From: JACSRF01 sp963695505
GTDB lineage: Bacteria; Chloroflexota; Anaerolineae; Promineifilales; Promineifilaceae
DNA: 64,000 nucleotides
Direction of reading: 5' to 3'
NCBI GenBank assembly: GCA_963695505.1
Contig: CAVOGX010000003.1
Span: forward strand, 1 to 64,000
A program made the translations under genes and the position numbers. Shown here piece by piece: positions 62,001 through 64,000 of this stretch; the first letter of the stretch is position 1, and each line of letters begins with the position of its first letter. The notes below the pieces were generated by a model, which did no database searches, was not told where the DNA came from, and saw only the letters and a list, made by a program, of their open reading frames with translations.

Positions 62001-63281
62001 AACCCTGTCCCACCGGTCCAGGCCACGGTCTGTGCCGATCCACAATCGCCCTTTTTTGTCTTCAGCAAAGGTCCAAACCTCGTTGCTGCTCAGGCCCGAC
62101 TCACCAGCCTGCACGTGCTGGAACTTGCGCTGCCAGGGATCGAACCTGTTCAACCCCTCGCCGCTGCTACCTACCCATAGGGTGCCGCTTTCGTCGGTGA
62201 AAAGAGCGCGGGGAAAGGCGGCGCTAAGGCTGGAACCGTCTGTAGGATCGTGGCGATATTGTTGGAAACGGCCGTTTTGCGGATGCCAGCGATAAAGCCC
62301 CTCAGAATTGGTAAACCACATCACACCCTGCAGGTCTTGATAAATGGAATACACGAAACTGCTTGAAAAATCTTTGCCCGTCAGGGAGGAGGGCAAATCC
62401 AGGTTCTGGCGTGATTCCGCCTCTACTCGGAAAAGACCGTCCAGAGTGCCGACCCATAAAATGCCGTCTTTATCTAAAAACAGTGACCCTACGGCATTTA
62501 CCTCTGCACCCCCAGCATCCATTTCATGCTGCGCAAAGGTTGCTTGCTGCGGGTCAAAGGTGAGCAATCCGTTGCGGGTGGCCACCCAAATCACGCCGGC
62601 TGCATCCTGGGCCAGATCTTCAATCAGGTTACTGCCAAATAGCACATCCGGCGGGTCAAAGTCGTTGCGGAAATTGGTAAACTGACCCGTTTCGACATCC
62701 AGCATATCCAGCCCGTTGACGGTGCCAAACCAGATGTTGCCGGTATCATCCTCTAACATCGCCTGCACATAATCATCGCTGAGGCTGTTGGCGTTGTCAT
62801 TGTCGTGGCGGTAGCGAGTAAACTGCTCCGTGTCGGGATCAAAACGGCTGACGCCATAACCTTGAGTAGCAATCCACAGCGCGCCATCCTGCGCTTCTAG
62901 CAGCCGCCAGGTCAAATTGCCGCTGATGCTGTGCGGGTCGTTAGCGTGATATTGGTAAGTGATAAAGTGATAGCCGTCGTAGCGATTGAGACCCTCGTAG
63001 GTAGCAATCCACAAGAAACCATCCCTATCTTGCAAAATGTCCGTGACCACGCCGTTGGACAGGCCATCCGCGATACCAATGTGGGCAAATTGCAGGTCGT
63101 TATAAGCGCTATCGGGCGGGGCGCTAGGAGTGGTAGGTTGGGAATCGCCAAAGGGTGGCGGGGGCACGGCCGTTTCCCGACTCTGACACGCCGCAAGCAA
63201 AGCAAGCAGCACCCACACCAGTCCCAGGCTCAAGCCCTGGCATGGGCGGGGAAATTTCCTCTCCAAATGCTTCCTGTTCAT
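59022..63281 (-). CDS. Giant sensor histidine kinase, lipoprotein-type signal, beta-propeller + GAF
   Basis: About 1419 residues from ATG 63281. Signal LGLVWVLLALLAACQS has lipobox LAAC. A sensor made of two-component-regulator propeller repeats follows (DRDGFLWIATYEGLNRYD, EDDTGNIWFGTVNGLDMLD, over ten copies, about 60-740). A Y_Y_Y domain (IMEGFDEEWNYLGNRRYATYTNLPPG), one membrane segment (FRLLMGMLGVGLIAGAYTW), two GAF domains (about 900-1030 and 1070-1200), HisKA_3 with His in NRLARDLHDSVTQSIYS, and HATPase_c (NALKHASATAV, DNGRGFEP, GLGLLTMRERAE) complete it. It signals to the response regulator downstream. The frame is intact. Confidence 0.9.
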   Translation of the reverse strand: MNRKHLERKFPRPCQGLSLGLVWVLLALLAACQSRETAVPPPPFGDSQPTTPSAPPDSAYNDLQFAHIGIADGLSNGVVTDILQDRDGFLWIATYEGLNRYDGYHFITYQYHANDPHSISGNLTWRLLEAQDGALWIATQGYGVSRFDPDTEQFTRYRHDNDNANSLSDDYVQAMLEDDTGNIWFGTVNGLDMLDVETGQFTNFRNDFDPPDVLFGSNLIEDLAQDAAGVIWVATRNGLLTFDPQQATFAQHEMDAGGAEVNAVGSLFLDKDGILWVGTLDGLFRVEAESRQNLDLPSSLTGKDFSSSFVYSIYQDLQGVMWFTNSEGLYRWHPQNGRFQQYRHDPTDGSSLSAAFPRALFTDESGTLWVGSSGEGLNRFDPWQRKFQHVQAGESGLSSNEVWTFAEDKKGRLWIGTDRGLDRWDRVDNNWAYFHAAADDAEDWLQGGVYALRQAQDETFWLVTDQGLARFDPAQGQLLATYPFVTLDPQGQQVADITLIFQDRAGQLWLGTARHGLAQFDRESGQYRFFQTVSADRPMEISGENAIWDMIEDGQQDGRFWMGTQAGLARFENGSFTFYPHNPDNPNSPSHNAINSVYQDEQGGIWLGTGDGLNYLEPASGQFRHYFMEDGLPTNSIYDILPDGAGNLWISSNRGLTRFDPRSESFRNFDIKDGLQGLAFHEQSGFVSGHGELFFAGGNGFNYFDPADIQNNAYIPRVVITDLSIANKSVPISPDSILQQPIERTTSLNLSYRDMVVVFELAALHFSAPENNQYAYIMEGFDEEWNYLGNRRYATYTNLPPGSYTFRAIGSNGDGVWNTAGTAVPVIVAPPWWSTPWFRLLMGMLGVGLIAGAYTWRVRSVEARSAELAREVEVRTAELSALYTITAVVSSSLDLDETLAAALDKTLELMACEAGAIHLRQEQIGELNLVVQRGLAESCVEQIAALPVGGSFVETAVQTGQPQIITNPHESQPCVGDWPWLAVTPLIARGQVLGTLFMSSARQPIMRNLDLFGSIGNQIGIAIENARLFAAERLRAEQFQLISQVSHKFSAILDIDEVLAQVVRLVQESFGYYHVGIGLVEGDEVVYRVGAGELWENPDFDFWPPRLKIGQEGLTGWVAATKQPALVPDVSLDSHYVWMRESKTRSELIIPLLVKDKVIGVLDLQSDQLNDFDEMDLTVMRLLAGQVAIAVENARLYEQAQQLAVVEERNRLARDLHDSVTQSIYSLTLLAEAGQRMIRAGDELQIAQNQARLGAIAQQALQEMRLLVYELRPLNLREVGLLQALEQRLEVVERRAGVEVRFSVPPKVALPPEIEDTLYHITHEALNNALKHASATAVSVSLKVENGAVILEVQDNGRGFEPVLAQRQGGLGLLTMRERAETLHGRFQLNSAPDKGATVCVELPLLPETAVSPAQESPA

Positions 63282-63450
63282 GGGTCCGTCTCGCTTACGG
63301 CCGTTTCCGGTGGCTCCTAACCCTTTCACTATGCCAGAAGACGGGGTTTGAGGTATAGTGACAAATATCCCAATTTGGACTGATAACCCTCACCATTGCT
63401 GCCTGGAAGCTCAGGGCAGAGATGGCGACCCAACAAAAAGGAAATTGCCC

Positions 63451-64000
63451 ATGAAAATTGGCGTCGTGTTTCCTCAAACTGAATTTGGCAATGACCCCGC
63501 AGCCGTTCGTGACTACGCGCAGACGGCCGAAGCCCTGGGCTTCACCCATATTCTGGCCTATGACCATATTTTGGGGGCAAACCCCCACCGCCCCGGCGGC
63601 TGGCAGGGACCGTACACCTACCAAACTCCCTTCCACGAACCTTTCGTGCTCTTTGCTTTTATGGCCGGGGCCACGCAGAACATCGAATTTGTGACCGGCA
63701 TCATTATTTTGCCGCAGCGAGAAACGGCCGTCGTCGCCAAGCAGGCCGCCACATTGGACGTGTTGAGTAACGGCCGTTTCCGTCTGGGCGTGGGCATCGG
63801 CTGGAACGAAGTGGAATACGTCGCTCTGAACCAAAACTTCAAGACCCGCGGCAAACGCATTGAGGAGCAGGTCAAGGTGCTCAATTTGCTGTGGCAAAAC
63901 GAGCTGGTCACCTACGAGGGGCGCTGGCACACCATTCCTGACGCCGGGCTGAACCCCCTGCCCGTGCAGCGCCCCATCCCCATCTGGTTTGGCGGCCACG
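63451..64000 (+). CDS. LLM-class F420-dependent oxidoreductase (partial, right edge)
   Basis: Open from ATG 63451 (AAGGAAATTGCCC upstream) to the end of the window, at least 183 residues. The bacterial luciferase-like fold reads MKIGVVFPQTEFGNDPAAVRDYAQTAEALGF, ILAYDHILGANP, IEFVTGIIILPQRETAVVAKQAATLDVLSNGRFRLGVGIGWNEVEY, and PLPVQRPIPIWFGG. This is the pattern of F420-dependent LLM oxidoreductases. Two iterated palindromes (63724-63731, 63770-63777) encode ETAV and NGRF within a conserved motif. The gene is divergent from the sensor kinase. Confidence 0.9.
   Translation, partial: MKIGVVFPQTEFGNDPAAVRDYAQTAEALGFTHILAYDHILGANPHRPGGWQGPYTYQTPFHEPFVLFAFMAGATQNIEFVTGIIILPQRETAVVAKQAATLDVLSNGRFRLGVGIGWNEVEYVALNQNFKTRGKRIEEQVKVLNLLWQNELVTYEGRWHTIPDAGLNPLPVQRPIPIWFGGH

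Larger units (their letters stand above)
19485..64000. repeat. Highly iterated palindrome, core ACGGCCGT (about 62 copies here)
   Basis: Short dispersed palindrome with core ACGGCCGT, often AACGGCCGTT and up to GGGAAACGGCCGTTTCCC (49465-49482, perfect). Copies counted by eye include 19485, 21447, 25636, 25663, 27693, 32568, 36669, 36687, 42712, 51379, 51397, 59050, 63724 and 63770. They occur inside genes in all three frames (as T-A-V, N/D-G-R or R-P) and between genes. Two more are at 873 and 1081. An 8-base word is expected about once per 64 kb, so the excess is large. No copy was seen from 1,089 to 19,484. Confidence 0.9.

Noticed and set aside
19485..64000. Reading the ACGGCCGT copies as a CRISPR array or transposon ends
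   Set aside because: Spacing is irregular (tens to thousands of bases), with no spacer pattern, no cas genes and no flanking duplications.
1..64000. tRNA, rRNA or riboswitch genes
   Set aside because: I looked for cloverleaf ends, conserved rRNA words and known riboswitch cores and saw none that I could support.

Overview
The window (about 64 kb) reads as chromosome of a Chloroflexota bacterium, most likely an Anaerolineae-type lineage. This is inferred from gene content and style: CSLREA/PKD surface protein ending in a YLPAVLKN-type tail, MalT-like LuxR ATPase regulator, lipoprotein beta-propeller histidine kinase, F420-type LLM oxidoreductase, AMMECR1 protein and paired ABC-2 exporters. 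No rRNA, tRNA or CRISPR array was seen, so the placement is tentative.

1-20 kb is an accessory, mobile-element-rich block. An RHS/YD-repeat gene (minus strand) is broken by an IS5/IS427-like element (3362-5868) that itself carries a decayed IS4/IS1380-like element (3428-4906). It is cut off upstream by a minimal Tn3-family transposon (6388-10191: tnpA, tnpR, 36-bp perfect inverted repeats). An IS982-type transposase abuts the transposon. After two membrane-protein genes (GT39-like glycosyltransferase and a flippase-like LPG synthase relative) comes an intact-looking IS200/IS605 element (tnpA + tnpB, about 14.2-15.9 kb). Then follow small membrane or lipoprotein genes and a doubly frameshifted htrA-like protease.

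18.5-31.3 kb: a four-gene minus-strand operon (PEP-utilising dikinase-like, HupE/UreJ, DUF6512, PlsY-like); class I fumarase alpha/beta with a strong terminator; modB-modA with an LD-carboxypeptidase; an AlkD-like protein; and a first ABC-2 exporter (two permeases plus ATPase). 31.3-45.2 kb: secreted trypsin-like protease, AmmA/AMMECR1, tocopherol-cyclase-like protein, endonuclease VIII, AspT-like transporter, a frameshifted GH63/MGH1-like glycosidase, NAD(P)HX epimerase, DUF4377 lipoprotein, DUF3267 metalloprotease and a large CSLREA/PKD surface protein. 45.4-64 kb: second ABC-2 exporter, serine beta-lactamase-like hydrolase with a coupled membrane protein, pseudo-receiver, small membrane proteins, a decayed MalT-like regulator, alpha/beta hydrolase, a NarL-type response regulator with its giant sensor kinase, and an LLM oxidoreductase running off the right edge.

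The most striking signal is a highly iterated palindrome with core ACGGCCGT, often extended to GGAAACGGCCGTTTCC. I counted about 64 copies by eye: about 62 in 19.5-64 kb (one per about 0.7 kb, inside genes and between them), two in the RHS remnant, and none between 1,089 and 19,484. It behaves like a HIP1-type genome-wide repeat, and its absence marks the mobile block as foreign or recent. A second theme is the number of frameshifted genes (RHS, htrA, two lipoproteins, glycosidase, MalT-like), which is either real decay or indel-rich sequence.
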